Source: Pelomyxa schiedti
Lineage: Eukaryota; Evosea; Pelobiontida; Pelomyxidae
DNA length: 64,000 bases
Direction: 5' to 3'
NCBI GenBank assembly: GCA_020536535.1
Contig: JAHLWZ010000582.1
Location: forward strand, 1-64,000
How positions within the stretch are numbered: the stretch's first letter is position 1; every line of letters starts with the position of its first letter. Made by a program: the position numbers and the translations under genes. A model generated the notes under the pieces. That model searched no databases and was not told the origin of the DNA. It worked only from the letters and a program-made list of their open reading frames with translations. Shown here piece after piece: positions 22,032 through 32,821 of this stretch.

Positions 22032-22967
22032 TCAGTGGTCCTGGTGCTCCGGAGGACTCTCACCGACAGTGTCGTCGTCCCCAGGAGGAGGGGATGAGGA
22101 GGAGGACGACGAGGTGGACGAGGACTCCTCAGTGGAAGACGATGACAGGCAAGCAGCGGCCTGGGGATCGTCGGCACTGGCGTCCTGCTGGGGAGTGCCG
22201 AGGGGCTGGCGGTTGTGGCTGCGCCGTCGGCTGCGGCCGTGCCCGTGGCCGTGGCCGTGCCCGTGGTGGCGGTGGGAGTGGGGGTGGTCCGGGATGCTGG
22301 GGTACTCGGAGGCGGTGGCGGCGGCGGCCAGGACGTCCTCCTTGCGCAGGGCGGTGTAGCGGGCCACGATGTCGGCCAGTAAGGGGTACTGCTTGACCAT
22401 GCTGGCCAGCAGCGGGTCCGGCCTCGTCTGCGTCGTGGACACGATCTTGAGCAGGGACAGCGTCACCCGTATGTCCTCGATGCTGCTGCTGCTGGCGCTG
22501 CCACTGCCGCTACTGCACGTGTTGTTGTTGGAGAAAGATGACGAGCTGGTGTTGCAGCAAACGGTGATATCATTGACATTGTTGCTGCTGCTACTGTGGG
22601 AAGAGGAGGAGGAGGAGGTTGTTGTTGTTGTGGTGGTGGTGGTGGTGGTTGTGGTTGTGGTGCTTCTAATGCACGAGGAAACGTGATTACTGTTGTGTTT
22701 GTTGTTGCCGCCGCCGCCGCCGCCGCTCGTATCTCTACCGCAGTAGCACAGCCCCTCGAGCGCCGCCGTCACGATTGGAGCCGGGGGGTGTGCCAGCAGC
22801 TTCGACCTCTTGCCGTTCCGCGAAGACGACGGCGCCGCTGCTGGTCCCCTGTTCTGCCTGGCCGACGACGCCATGGTGGCTCCCCTCGTCGCGGTCTCTG
22901 CTCTCTTGCCGCGTGGAATTGCGTTTGGCATAGAAGGCGACGAAGTCTGAAACGAGCTTGTCTGCAT
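22032..22967 (-). CDS. Low-complexity intronless protein, 311 residues
   Basis: An uninterrupted frame from ATG at 22,967 to 22,032. It is dominated by homopolymer-like tracts: 15 Thr, long Ser and Asn runs, a HGHGHGHGHG stretch followed by RSRRRSHNR, and an acidic/Ser tail. Only about 55 residues look folded: SIEDIRVTLSLLKIV, PLLASMVKQYPLLADIVARY and ALRKEDVLAAAATASEYP, a probable helical segment. The His-Gly and basic stretch could bind metal or nucleic acid, but that is a guess. The gene is one of few without an intron here. Confidence 0.5.
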   Translation of the reverse strand: MQTSSFQTSSPSMPNAIPRGKRAETATRGATMASSARQNRGPAAAPSSSRNGKRSKLLAHPPAPIVTAALEGLCYCGRDTSGGGGGGNNKHNSNHVSSCIRSTTTTTTTTTTTTTTTSSSSSSHSSSSNNVNDITVCCNTSSSSFSNNNTCSSGSGSASSSSIEDIRVTLSLLKIVSTTQTRPDPLLASMVKQYPLLADIVARYTALRKEDVLAAAATASEYPSIPDHPHSHRHHGHGHGHGHGRSRRRSHNRQPLGTPQQDASADDPQAAACLSSSSTEESSSTSSSSSSSPPPGDDDTVGESPPEHQDH

Positions 22968-23317
22968 AGTGGTGGGTTTATTTGAGTGTGTGTGGAGTGG
23001 GCGCGACGTTTGTTGTTTAGTTTATTTCTTGTTGTTGTGGAAAAAAGCCCTTTTTTTTTTTCCAACAGTTGCGCAAACTAGCCAGCCTTTTGTCGCTTTC
23101 TTGGTGGCACCCCGGTGAAATCTCGACGGCTAACCATCGACTTCAATACCAAAAAAGGCTATCTGGGATCGGCGAAAGATCGCTTTCTTTCCACTAATAC
23201 AACTTTTTTTTGGCTCGAAATCACATCTTGGAACGCAACGGGGTGTGAACATCTCATCATTTTTGATGTTCAAGCAACTGGGCAGGCTCGCTGGATGACC
23301 TATGGAGGGTGTGTAGT
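22968..23317. other. Intergenic stretch with no supported gene
   Basis: About 350 bases between two minus-strand genes. It holds pyrimidine-rich tracts near 23,050 and short open frames without splice support or recognisable motifs. The promoter of the low-complexity gene should lie here. Confidence 0.4.
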
Positions 23318-25268
23318 TCACCAAGGGAGTTTTGGAAGACACACATGCCGTATCACATCCGATGTGCTGACTGTCTTGAAGTGCGATATGTTGTCGAATA
23401 CCATAACTTCTACATCATAGCCTTGTTGTTGCCAGCTCTCACAGGCGTACTGTATTCCGATTCATGAATGAGAATACGGGAGTATAAGTAGCAGCACACC
23501 CGCAGTGACTCGAGGTTCACTGTCCCATCACCCTCTCCATGGGCAACTGTGGGTTCTTCTTCAAAGGAGTCACTTCTGTAGACAAGAGCTTCAGCGGTAT
23601 CCAGACCCCGGGAATAGCTAGAGTGGACTTCACAAGCGGATACATATTATGAAGGCATACATGCAAGATACAGGAACACCTGGAAATGTGAAACCCCTGG
23701 TGGAAAGGATTGTGAAAAACTCTTTAGCAATTCCGTCGAGAGGGGGAACGTGTTCGATCCCTGCATTCATGAACAATTCCGGGTAGTCTAGAACCGGGTA
23801 ATTCTTAGTTTTGGTCTGCACTAATACCTGCTCCATTAAATACAACGGATTTTGAGGGATGAAGAAGACTACCTGAGAGTGGTCCCACCCAAAACTGGGA
23901 TTAGGGAGAAGGAAGTATAGCCCTGGAAATGTAATTGACATGTCTCTGGCCCATCTGCGATCTACTGGAAGCCCAAGAGGATCACCACTTAGAATACCCA
24001 AAAGTGCTTGCACGGCTCCACTCCACGGGGGAGATATTGCCAACTATATACTATGAACCACTACTTGACGAGAAATAGACATACAAATGTGTGAATGTAC
24101 TTTGCTTTCCATGTGCTGTCTTGTTGTAATAAGAAATAGTACGTGTAAAGAGTTCCCATGCTATGCGCAACCAAATCTATACTCCTTCCAGCATTTTTTT
24201 GTGAAGCTAAAGTGTTGGTAATGTCAACTTGAATGCTGGTAACGTAACACCAACCTGTCTCAATGAGGACTTTCAAGTCTTGCATCCAGTTATCACTTTG
24301 ACAGTATATTAAACAATACTCGATTAATAGAGTAATATCAACCTGGGCACTCTTCTCCAATCAAACCCAGCACCAAACATATTTTCCATATCAGTGTATC
24401 CGTTGTTCTGCAGTTCTAACCAACATTTATTAATGAACACTGCGGGAAATGGTTTTTGCCTGCAATCATATCGTGGTAGTATTTGGTGAAGGAACGCAGT
24501 GGAAACGACGGATCAAGGTAGTCCTTTTGAGTTATGTAACAAATAAAGTAGAACACAACTATCAAGGAAAAGATACCATTGCATAAACACTACCTATAAA
24601 TAAGGTTAACTTTGAAACATAAAATGAAATGGGCCCACCAAACTTAGGAGATCGAACTTGAATACCCTCACGATTGGCAAAGGAACTCGTTTGGTTGTCC
24701 CACTCCATGGAGAGGTAAAAAGAAACACAATCCCTAGCACCAATGCTAACATCCTGGGTCGTTATCCATACTCTTGTCCATGTTTTACTAGGAAGTGAAA
24801 CGATTGCCATGCATTAGTTATTACAGGAGAAAGGTGCCAACAACCTTTTTCTTTTGCAGTAAAAATGTGGAAGCGTTGTGGAACTGTTGTTTGAAGACAT
24901 AAGGCGAAAAAAGAACAAAGGTAATGAAGGACTATGACACACTCAGGTATGTCAAGAAGTACTTCTAGCTGCGAACCACCAACGCCAGGCACTAGCACAA
25001 TAGGATGGCACGCAGGTGCCAAGTTGCTCTCAATTGGATCCCTTACATTCACCGCAGAGCCGAAATCCGCAGTGGAACCAACGGCAATGGCACGCGCAGA
25101 AGAAACCACAGAAGACAATGCGAGTATAGCCAGAGCAAGCACGAAAAGCGACGAATACGACGGCAAGTGTACGCAGCACCCGGGGCACAAACAACAGCAG
25201 CACATGCCCACAAACAGAGACAGCAGCCACGCTACCCGTGACGTACACACAACCACCAGCTCACACAT
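23318..25268 (-). CDS. LCAT/PLA2-family lipid acyltransferase or phospholipase, secreted
   Basis: The start MCELVVVCTSRVAWLLSLFV at 25,268 begins a long hydrophobic signal or anchor. The LCAT-fold landmarks follow: CHPIVLVPGVGGSQLE near the start of the hydrolase domain, KTWTRVWITTQD, GRSIDLVAHSMGTLYTYYFL with the nucleophile Ser in AHSMG, then WSGAVQALLGILSGDPLG. The catalytic Asp is in GEGDGTVNLESLR and the His in FDNISHFKTVSTSDV. The frame ends at 23,318 after HVCLPKLPW. All three triad residues are present, so it is probably active. It should cleave or transfer acyl chains of phospholipid outside the cell or in the secretory/lysosomal system. About seven introns. Confidence 0.9.
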
Positions 25269-25479
25269 CTAAAGATCTCCCCTTTTCGCCGCTTATTTGT
25301 AAGCACACAGTCAAAACAAAACAAAACAAAAAAAGGGGGGGTGACGCGCTTCCCCCGCGTCCATCGCCGTGTTTTCCGTTTTCTTTTTTTTTTTCTTTAG
25401 AATAGAACGGTGGAAAGAAAAAAGACTGAATTCTGCAAAATTTCAAAAAGCCCAAAAACTCCATGAACCTGAAGGACCC

Positions 25480-25674
25480 TCAGAACCCGGTGTTCTCTGT
25501 TGTGGGAGGGTCAATGGCAACCGACAACGGCGCACGTGTCTCCATGCAACGCACGACCTCGCTCTCCGACACACTGAACAGTGCACCCTCACACCCATGT
25601 GGTGGCTGTTGCACAGTCGTCGTCGTGGACCACCCCTGCTGGGAGCAATAGCAAGGGGTTGGAGGGAGCAGCTG

Positions 25675-25711
<37 letters not shown>

Positions 25712-27586
25712 AGGCCGGGGCAGCACGGGGAGGCGGCGGCGGCGGGGCTCAGGCACTCGGCGGGAGTCTGGGGGCACGAGTGGAGCGACGGCCAGGGCGA
25801 GAGCGAGAGCGAGGGCGGCGGCGGCGGCGGGGAGCGCGGCTGGGTGCCGGGCGACGACGACGCCGCCGGCTCCCAGTCCGACCATGCCGGCGAACGCGGG
25901 CTTGCTGCTGTGTTTGCTGCGGCAGTGAAGAAGCTGGGGGCCGTGGAAGGGGGAGCGGGAGGAGGGAGGCCGAAGTGGAAGATAGAGGGGGGTGCGGTGG
26001 TGGGTAGTACGGAACCGGGCAGGCAAGAGGTTGGTGATGCAGCAGCCGAGAGCGGCGGTGGAAAGATATTGGGTGTAGGAGGGCTGAAGGGGTAGCGCGG
26101 TGGAGGAGTGTTCGCCGGAGCGTCGGTGTTTTGGTGCAGGTCTTGGGGGTGGGGTACACAACAACCACCGTGTGGAGAGGTGTAGTCATAGTCCTCGGCT
26201 GGGGGAGCTGGTGTGTTTGGCCTGTATTGCTGGCCCTTGGGGAGCACATTAGCTTGGCCACAGTAGGCTTTAAGAGCATCCAGCTGTTCCTGCAACTGGC
26301 ATATCAGGGCCTTCACTTCTAATTGCTTAAGTTGAGTGGCTTGCGCCTCTACAGCTTTTTCTTTTTGGAGTTGCTGGTTCAACAGAAACGCATTACTAGA
26401 GGATAGAGACTGTGAGGATACTGGTTGTTGGTCTGGAGTTGCTGCTTTCAAACATAAAGTTGGTGGAACCTCCGCTCCTTCACTGTTTTCTCCTAGACTG
26501 ACAAAGGGATTCCTGGATTCGGTATGTCCCAGCTGCCCACTCGATTTTTGCGGATTCCGTTCTATCACCGGGTAATTAACTGGAATCCAGCCACCTCTGG
26601 GCCCTAGAAGGCCCCGGGGGAAATATGCAGCTCCAGTATATGCCTGAAGGAACTGGTAGTGTATCCATCCAATTTGATGAGTGTATGCTTCAATATGGCC
26701 ACTGGCGCATTCCAGTTGAGTGTAAGTTGTAACTACAACGGGGAATTGGTGATGAGGAGAAAGACAGGCATGAAAATCGAGGAATTTGGTTTTGGGAAGA
26801 CTAATGGTACTCAAATGTTGTTGAAGAGCACTCAATACGGCGAGAATATCCTGATGAGGTAACCCCACTTGGTATTCCAGTCTCACTGTAACTGCTCCCA
26901 AGGAATTTCTGATCTGAGAGCTATTCGTCTCTTTCTTTGCATGACCTCGGAGTGTGAAATGTGGTGAACAAACCCAGCCACTTCCAAAACTCAGCAACAG
27001 CCTAAGATCAGAATTTTCGAAATGCCTGTACAAATTGACTTGTTACATGGCAGAAACTCAAAGTCATTAAACATACTTGGAGGTTGTACACTGTGGTATG
27101 AAAGAAAATTTGCATTGTTCGCCAACTGAATCCTTACTCCAGTGAATTGGATCGCAAATTTTGATTGTTTTCTTTGAACCAGATGATAGTGGAGGGCACT
27201 GTAAGCACAAAGAAGCATCTGGAAATTGAGAAACCGTAAAAAATGTATTATATACAGTAACAGAAAGTTATTACCAAGTTTATTCCGGTATTTCAGTTTG
27301 TGCCAATCAGAAGCAGGAATAGCCCTTACAACTCTACACTTTTGGATTGCTGATATGATTGTGTCATGAGTCACTTCACGATGTTTCTTCAGCCACACGT
27401 ATGACAACTTCAGTACAGCCTGAGAACACAAAGTCAGAGACTGAGAAACAAATAGATTGTTGAGAAACAGACCTCGCAAGGAGTGCTTTTGCGGCAAACG
27501 GGGGTTTCGGGATCAAATTGAAGAGAAACATCCTCATTGGGGTGGAATTGTGTTTTGGGAACTGGTAACAGTGGCGGGAACAGCAT
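25480..27586 (-). CDS. PolyQ and Pro-rich protein with unidentified N-terminal domain
   Basis: The start MLFPPLLPVPKTQFHPNEDV at 27,586 is followed by an acceptor joining VLKLSYVWLKKHREVTHDTI. The N-terminal 300 residues look folded: IISAIQKCRVVRAIPASDW, MLLCAYSALHYHLVQRKQSK, AVTVRLEYQVGLPHQDILAV and LSALQQHLSTISLPKTKF, a mixed alpha/beta domain I cannot name. A coiled-coil segment (LNQQLQKEKAVEAQATQLKQ) precedes a long Pro/Ser-rich tail with 13 consecutive Gln. The stop is at 25,480. It could be an adaptor or regulatory protein; there is no direct evidence for a function. Confidence 0.65.
25672..25712. repeat. CAG/CTG trinucleotide repeat encoding polyQ
   Basis: TTG/CTG triplets on the plus strand encode 13 Gln in the minus-strand gene. 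The core is a nearly perfect CTG run, so its length is likely to vary between strains. Confidence 0.9.
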
Positions 27587-27763
27587 CTTTTCTTCGAACC
27601 CCTTTGTCCTCACTCCCCTGGCCCCTACGAGCGAACACCGGTGGTTGTTGTGATAAAAAAGAGAAGAAGAATAATGGATAACTTGGTCCTTTTTACCTTG
27701 TGGGAGCTTTGAAGCCGTTGGGTGGGTTTCCCAGGGAAAGGAACGTCAAGGAGGAACTCCAAA

Positions 27764-29638
27764 ATGCCGATGGAAGATGTGAATTTATTCAAGTGCTTTC
27801 CGCTCCTGTCACATCAAAGACGCCCTTACGGAGCAGTCGCGACTTCCAAAAAAATTGCGAATCTTGCAGAATGCCCGTCCGGCGTTTGCAAACGTCGTTT
27901 TCGCGGTAATGATCATTACTGGTGATGTCGTGAACAATATACTAAAAATGGTGTGAGCCTGTCATTGCCGGTCTAGTTATTTTGTGGATGCTCTTAGCTC
28001 GTTTGGTTCCTAGTGGTTTGTATGAAAACCATCTTTTTTTTTAGTATGTCATTCATTACCCTAACTTTCTGTACAGTGAGGCTGCGGGTTGTTGGGAATT
28101 GTATTGTGGCCTGTCAGGTTGCCGGTATTGTGTTCTGTATCTTGTTTGTGGTCATTTACCCCCAGTCCAACTTGCATGAGGTTTGTGGTATTCTTTTCTT
28201 ATCTGAAATACTAAGACTACTACAATACTATTAATAGTTTCATGTACAACCATCTCACACAAGAATTATAAATTATAAGATAAGGGAACCTTGGGTGATT
28301 GTCTTCGCACCACTCCTGATTCTGCCATTGATTATTGGAATCCCTATGCTTTTCTCATCCATTTCCGACTGTTTTAAGAAAAAGGATGGCAATTTGTGGG
28401 TAAGTTCGGAGCCTCGTGGTAATGCAATAATAACTTCCAGTGAGTGTGGGAAATTCTTTGGAGACATCATTCGTGGTGTAATATTACTGAGTTTCCTAAC
28501 CTTAATTGAGAGCTTTCTCATCGTTCTCTTTTTTCACGTTCGGTACTCCTTCAGGATTTTGTAAAAGCAATTAATGTGCGGAAATAACAGAAACCACGTG
28601 CCTACTGAGATTTTCGTCTATGTACCTTTGTGGACTATTTCTTTGGTTTTCCACTGTTGTCTCTCCTTAGCATTACCTACTTTTTAGTTGTTACTGGTTT
28701 ATGGGGTATTGTTGCTTCTTCACTGGTCCATGTTGCGTCATCTCCCTCAAAAGACTGTTCCCTTGAGACCAGTATTTGGAGACCAAAGCAGAATCTCAAC
28801 AGTAAGCAATTGAAGTATAATCTAAGCTGGTAACATTAAGTGAAGAGAGACTGCAACGAACAGCCTGTTGCTATCAAGAAACAGCAGGAGTTTACTGTTG
28901 GCATTATTTCGATAGTGACTTGTCTCTTTGTTGCAATTTCCGCCACACTTATCTGTCTAAAACGGTGCTTCACGGAGTCCATTCCATGGTATAGCCATCG
29001 CGAAATGATGTAGATAAATAACTCACGTTGTAGGGCTGCAGTTTTCTTGCCCTGGCAGGTAGCACTCTCTGCGTAACAGAATTTAATGGCCAAATGAAAA
29101 AAAAAAAAAAAGGTGGATACTTGACTTGTTTGCTTTGATATCTGGGGCTGCACTCATTGTCTACTCACCAGGCGCCGGCAGTGATGCACTGTTTCCAGTA
29201 AGAGAACCCTAATGTGATTACACTACGGACACCTAAGTAATAGAATACAACACGAACCAGACCATCCCATCATCTGTTTTGACTCACACATGTTGTACAG
29301 ATACACCAAGTCTGCCTGTTCGAAGTTGTAGTAGCTGCATTCTCGGCCTTCGAGGTCTCAGTCCTCCTCTACCTCAAGGACAAGGACGCGACCACCAAGG
29401 CCGTCGCCTCGTCCCTCCTCCCGCTGCTCCTCCCACAATCCCAATCCGACCGACATGCAATCTCAGGAGTCGCCGACGCCGCCGGGACACGGGAGGGCTA
29501 CGGCGCCGCCATGCTAGTAACGGCTCTGGGCGCCCAGGCTCTGTCTCTGTTGCTGGGCCTCATGCTTGTGTGCGGGAGAAACAGACACGCCCATGTTTTC
29601 TGCAACGGCGCTGAGGATGGACCCGAGCAGGACACGTG
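27764..29638 (+). CDS. Polytopic membrane protein, about nine helices
   Basis: Several exons encode hydrophobic helices in series: PAFANVVFAVMIITGDVVNN, RVVGNCIVACQVAGIVFCIL, WVIVFAPLLILPLIIGIPML, DIIRGVILLSFLTLIESFLI, LLSLLSITYFLVVTGLWGIV, FTVGIISIVTCLFVAISATL, WILDLFALISGAALIVYS, VVVAAFSAFEVSVLLYL and LVTALGAQALSLLLGLMLVC. The order suggests two related four-helix units, possibly a duplicated claudin- or tetraspan-like module, but this is weak. The final exon is GC-rich, unlike the AT-rich earlier exons, and stops at 29,636. The N-terminus is unresolved: ATG at 27,764 gives a frame that needs an unidentified splice. Two adjacent genes remain possible. Confidence 0.55.
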
Positions 29639-29817
29639 ACTTGCTGCGTGCAAGTTGATGGGCCAAGTTCTAACTTCTTTCTTTCTGTTTTTGTGGCGGT
29701 GAAGGGAGAACAAGAAAACAAACCCGCCGGGTGGATTGAGTGAATTGATTTATCTTTTTTTCATTTGCTAGAAGGCACAGCTGCGCTAATTCACAAGTGT
29801 TTATCATCAGGCTGGAA

Positions 29818-29879
29818 GGTGGGTCACCACCTGCACACCCCCCGTGAAAGGGATTATGGTGTGCTACCATCACCACACC
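29818..29879 (-). promoter_or_regulatory. SECIS-like hairpin in the 3' region of the DsbA-like gene
   Basis: Read on the minus strand, this 62-base stretch folds as follows. An outer stem GGTG(T)GG/CCCACC is followed by TGAT on one side and TGAC on the other, giving the tandem G-A pairs of a SECIS quartet. Next comes an inner stem GCACACC/GGTGTGC, then unpaired AA in the internal loop, then a mini-stem CCC/GGG capped by TTTCACG. That order matches a type 2 selenocysteine insertion element. The weak point is four to six unpaired bases at the base of the inner stem. It lies 90 bases after the stop codon of the gene with the in-frame TGA. Confidence 0.45.
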
Positions 29880-29969
29880 CGCGGATTAGCACAATGTGCT
29901 GCTGGCAAATGTCAAAGGAAACCTCAACTCAGCCCAACGTCATTGTGCAGTACAAGCAGTACAACAGCC

Positions 29970-30911
29970 TCACATCAGCAATTGTTTGAATTGCTGCAAA
30001 AAGTATGAACTCGGTTGGGCACCAGAGCTCAAACGTGCCCTTGCCTTGTTTCCAGGAGTGTAAATAGAAAAGAAGGGAACACCATCCACTCCATCCACTT
30101 TGGCTTTCTGATCAAGTGCTGTCACTTCTGTGATGTGGTTGGTGTAGTTAATAATAATAAGGGAAGATACCAGCTTTGTACTTTGTCGATTTTAAAACAG
30201 TAAGTGTGTCCGGAAGCCCGCACTCAGTACCAGCCTCCGCCAATACATTGATATCACTGATATTCTTTCCCTCTTCGTACAGATATCTAAATAAATTGAG
30301 TTCCGCCTTGGTGATTTACCTCCTACCGAAAAAGGATGTTCATTACTTCATCTTCCTTGCCATTGTCTGCAGCATAAAGGGACAGTCGGTGAGCATGAAA
30401 AGTGTTGGGCCACCATGTCCTGGAGGAGTGAAGATAAGAAAAAAATCATAAGGCCAAAGAAAACCACACCAGTTGGAGAAATTGGCACCGTCAGCTCTGC
30501 CCATGTCCCTCATTGAGTAAGTCCAACCATCACCGCCCCACCGCCTCCGGTTGTAGGCCATATATTCTTCTCCATTAGGCTTTGTTCCCGTGTCAATCAT
30601 GAACGGAAACCATTTCACCTAAAACAGAAAATAAGACAATCACCAAATGGCACATAGAAGAGCCAGTGTTGGGATACATAAATTAGAGAATAAATGGTGC
30701 ATAGTAACATTTTCAATTAAAAAGGAGAAGTACCCTAATGGATGCTGTAGGGTGCAGCGCTTTTGCTTTTGCAATGGCTGCATCCAGTCGCACTTTGGCG
30801 ACGTAACACCAAGGTCAGGCTGCGAATGGTAAATACGTTACGAAAAAAGCATACAGCCCACATACCAAGATCCGAGATGACGTCCACTTGAACGACTTTA
30901 TTCGCTGCCAT
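29970..30911 (-). CDS. DsbA/FrnE-like thioredoxin-fold oxidoreductase, candidate selenoprotein (UxxC)
   Basis: The start MAANKVVQVDVISDL at 30,911 is spliced (donor GTATGT, acceptor TTCGCAG) to an exon reading Ala-TGA-Pro-Trp-Cys-YVAKVRLDAAIAKAK. Family members have CPWC at exactly this site, so TGA replaces the first redox Cys and probably encodes selenocysteine. Later exons keep the family pattern: VKWFPFMIDTG, EEYMAYNRRRWGGDGWT, NTFHAHRLSLYAADNGKEDE, LYEEGKNISDINVLAE and the cis-Pro loop GVDGVPFF. The expected ending, LSSGAQPSSYFLQQFKQLL, is one base out of frame (stop at 29,970). In the uninterrupted frame the stop is at 30,029. That shift may be a sequencing error. Likely role: cytosolic thiol-disulfide exchange. 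Confidence 0.75.
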
Positions 30912-31489
30912 TACGTTCTGCAACCACCAGCCACGAAGTTTCCTTTTGTTTCTTTTAATTGGATCTACAAAGCAACTGCCCATCTGGAAACAGCGGAATC
31001 TCGGTCCTTGGAGGAGAGCCGAGATTTCCGTTCTGAGAGATCAACGGGGAGCAGTGGGGCTGGGCCTAAAGTGCCAAAACACGCTCTCTCGGCCGGGGAT
31101 TGGTGTAGAGGGATTGTTCTTTGAAAATGCCGGGGATGAACTGTGGTTCTCGGTGGCTCGCTTCAGGAAAAAGAGTTTTTCGCTCAAACTTTTTTTGTTT
31201 GAAACTTCTTTTTAAGATTAATTAGGGAAGTTAACGCCCGCCATTAGCTGCGGCCCTACTACAGTAGCATTAGTGCATTATTAATACCACACCCGCATAC
31301 TGTTGTCCGGTACAAACAAGGTGCTGTTGAGATCTCGTTGTAGTTACCGAGCGAGGTGTCGGAACAAACATTTGCAAGTACTAGTCAAATAAACGCGTAC
31401 AGTTGGGACATTGTTGTCGTCGTGGTATGTGACAACAAAGCCAAATAAAACGACCATCTAAAACAAAAGCAAACAGAAACCGCTCAAAC
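30912..31489. promoter_or_regulatory. Divergent intergenic region, 578 bases
   Basis: This lies between the start of the DsbA-like gene on the minus strand and the DCUN1-type gene on the plus strand. Open frames up to 89 codons occur but show no motif and no splice partner. It should contain both promoters. Confidence 0.4.
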
Positions 31490-32598
31490 ATGGGACAGTG
31501 CGTCCCTAAGCACGACAAAAAGAAGCGCGATGCGCCCTCGCCTTCTTCGTCACACAGCTCCACGCCAGCTGATTCTCCTGCTGTTGGTGTGGGGGCAACA
31601 TCGGTCGCTACATCAACGGGGGTTGAATTAGCTCCTAAACATGACCCACATGACAAAAGAAAGTACCTCTCCACCCTAGTAAAGATGTTTGCTCTGGCCT
31701 TCATTTTTACACCTTTATGCAGGTCCAAAGCACCTGTGTGGTCCAAAAAAAAAGCGGAGGACTTCTTTGAACATTACAAAGGTCCTGACTCTACAATGGG
31801 TCCCGATCAGATTGTAACATTATGTAACGATTTGGCCATTCAGCCTGAAGATGTACTTCTTTCTCCCTTGCATTGTTTCTTTCTCACTTCCATCAGGTAG
31901 TACTACTTGTAATAGCCTGGTATTGCAGTGCGAGGACTATGGGCGTGTTTACTCATGACGAGTTCATTGCGGGTCTGCAAAAATTAGAGTGAGTTATCCA
32001 CAAGAGAAGCGTAATGTCTAATCCCAACCAGAATTGATAGTCTTGTCTCTCTGAAAGCTAAATTGAAGCAGCTTAGACAGCAACTTGACCAGCCTGCAGT
32101 ATTCAAGGATGTCTTTAGATTCACTTTCTTATTTTATCGTGGAGAGGACACGAAAGTGCTGGGTAAAAATCTCCCCTTTCCTTTCCTTCAATTCTGATTT
32201 TTCTAGATTTGGGCACAGCAGATTCCATTCTTGGCCTTTTAATGGAGAACCGGAATGATATTACTCCTTGGTTCCAGGAGTACCTGAAGCAAGTAAGTTA
32301 GGTTGTTCACAAACATGGTCATACTTACTCTTTGTCAAGCAAACTGCCTACAAGGCTCTTAATCTTGATCAATGGATGAGCTTCTACGAGCTCTCTCTTA
32401 CCCTACACCAAGACCTCTCGGGCTATGATCCCGACGGAGCTTGTAAGACCAACACCATTCATAAGTCATCCAAATCCCACTCACCAAAATTTAGGGCCAG
32501 TGTTGCTTGATGATTTTGTTGATTGGTGCAGGATCAACAAGAAGTCTTCTTCCACAGGGCACAGCCACACCAGCACAATTACTTCTGTGGATTTGTAA
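31490..32598 (+). CDS. DCUN1-type cullin neddylation factor, N-myristoylated form
   Basis: The start MGQCVPKHDKKKRDAPSPS carries a Gly2 myristoylation signal with an adjacent Cys and basic residues, as in the DCUN1D3 branch. A Ser/Thr/Pro spacer precedes the DCN1 (PONY) domain: KKAEDFFEHYKGPDSTMGPD, IVTLCNDLAIQPEDVLVLVI, ARTMGVFTHDEFIAGLQKL, FRFTFLFYRGEDTKVLDLGT, ALNLDQWMSFYELSLTLHQD and DPDGAWPVLLDDFVDW. Five short introns. The stop is at 32,596. The protein should bind cullin and the NEDD8 E2 to promote cullin neddylation, at a membrane if myristoylated. The call is firm; the subfamily assignment rests on the N-terminus. Confidence 0.92.
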
Positions 32599-32821
32599 AA
32601 AAACACAGCTCCTCGTGTCTATTGAATGTACAATCTAGAGGCATTTTTATTGTGATCCAAAATTTTTTTTGTTTGGAAAAAAATAAAATGACGACTTTTT
32701 TGTTATCCTTGAATTCCAAAACGACAAGAACCGTACTAACAATGAGTACTTCAAGACTCTGTGTGCCCTGAAGGAGGAAGATGCAACATAAATTTGTGGG
32801 TGAGAGGCGAAAAGGAGTAAA

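Noticed and set aside
25319-25400. AAAAC and poly-T tracts as a possible mobile-element tail
   Set aside because: No target-site duplication, coding remnant or second copy; such tracts are common between genes here.
30946-31215. 89-codon plus-strand frame in the divergent promoter region
   Set aside because: No motif, no splice partner and poor composition; treated as non-coding.
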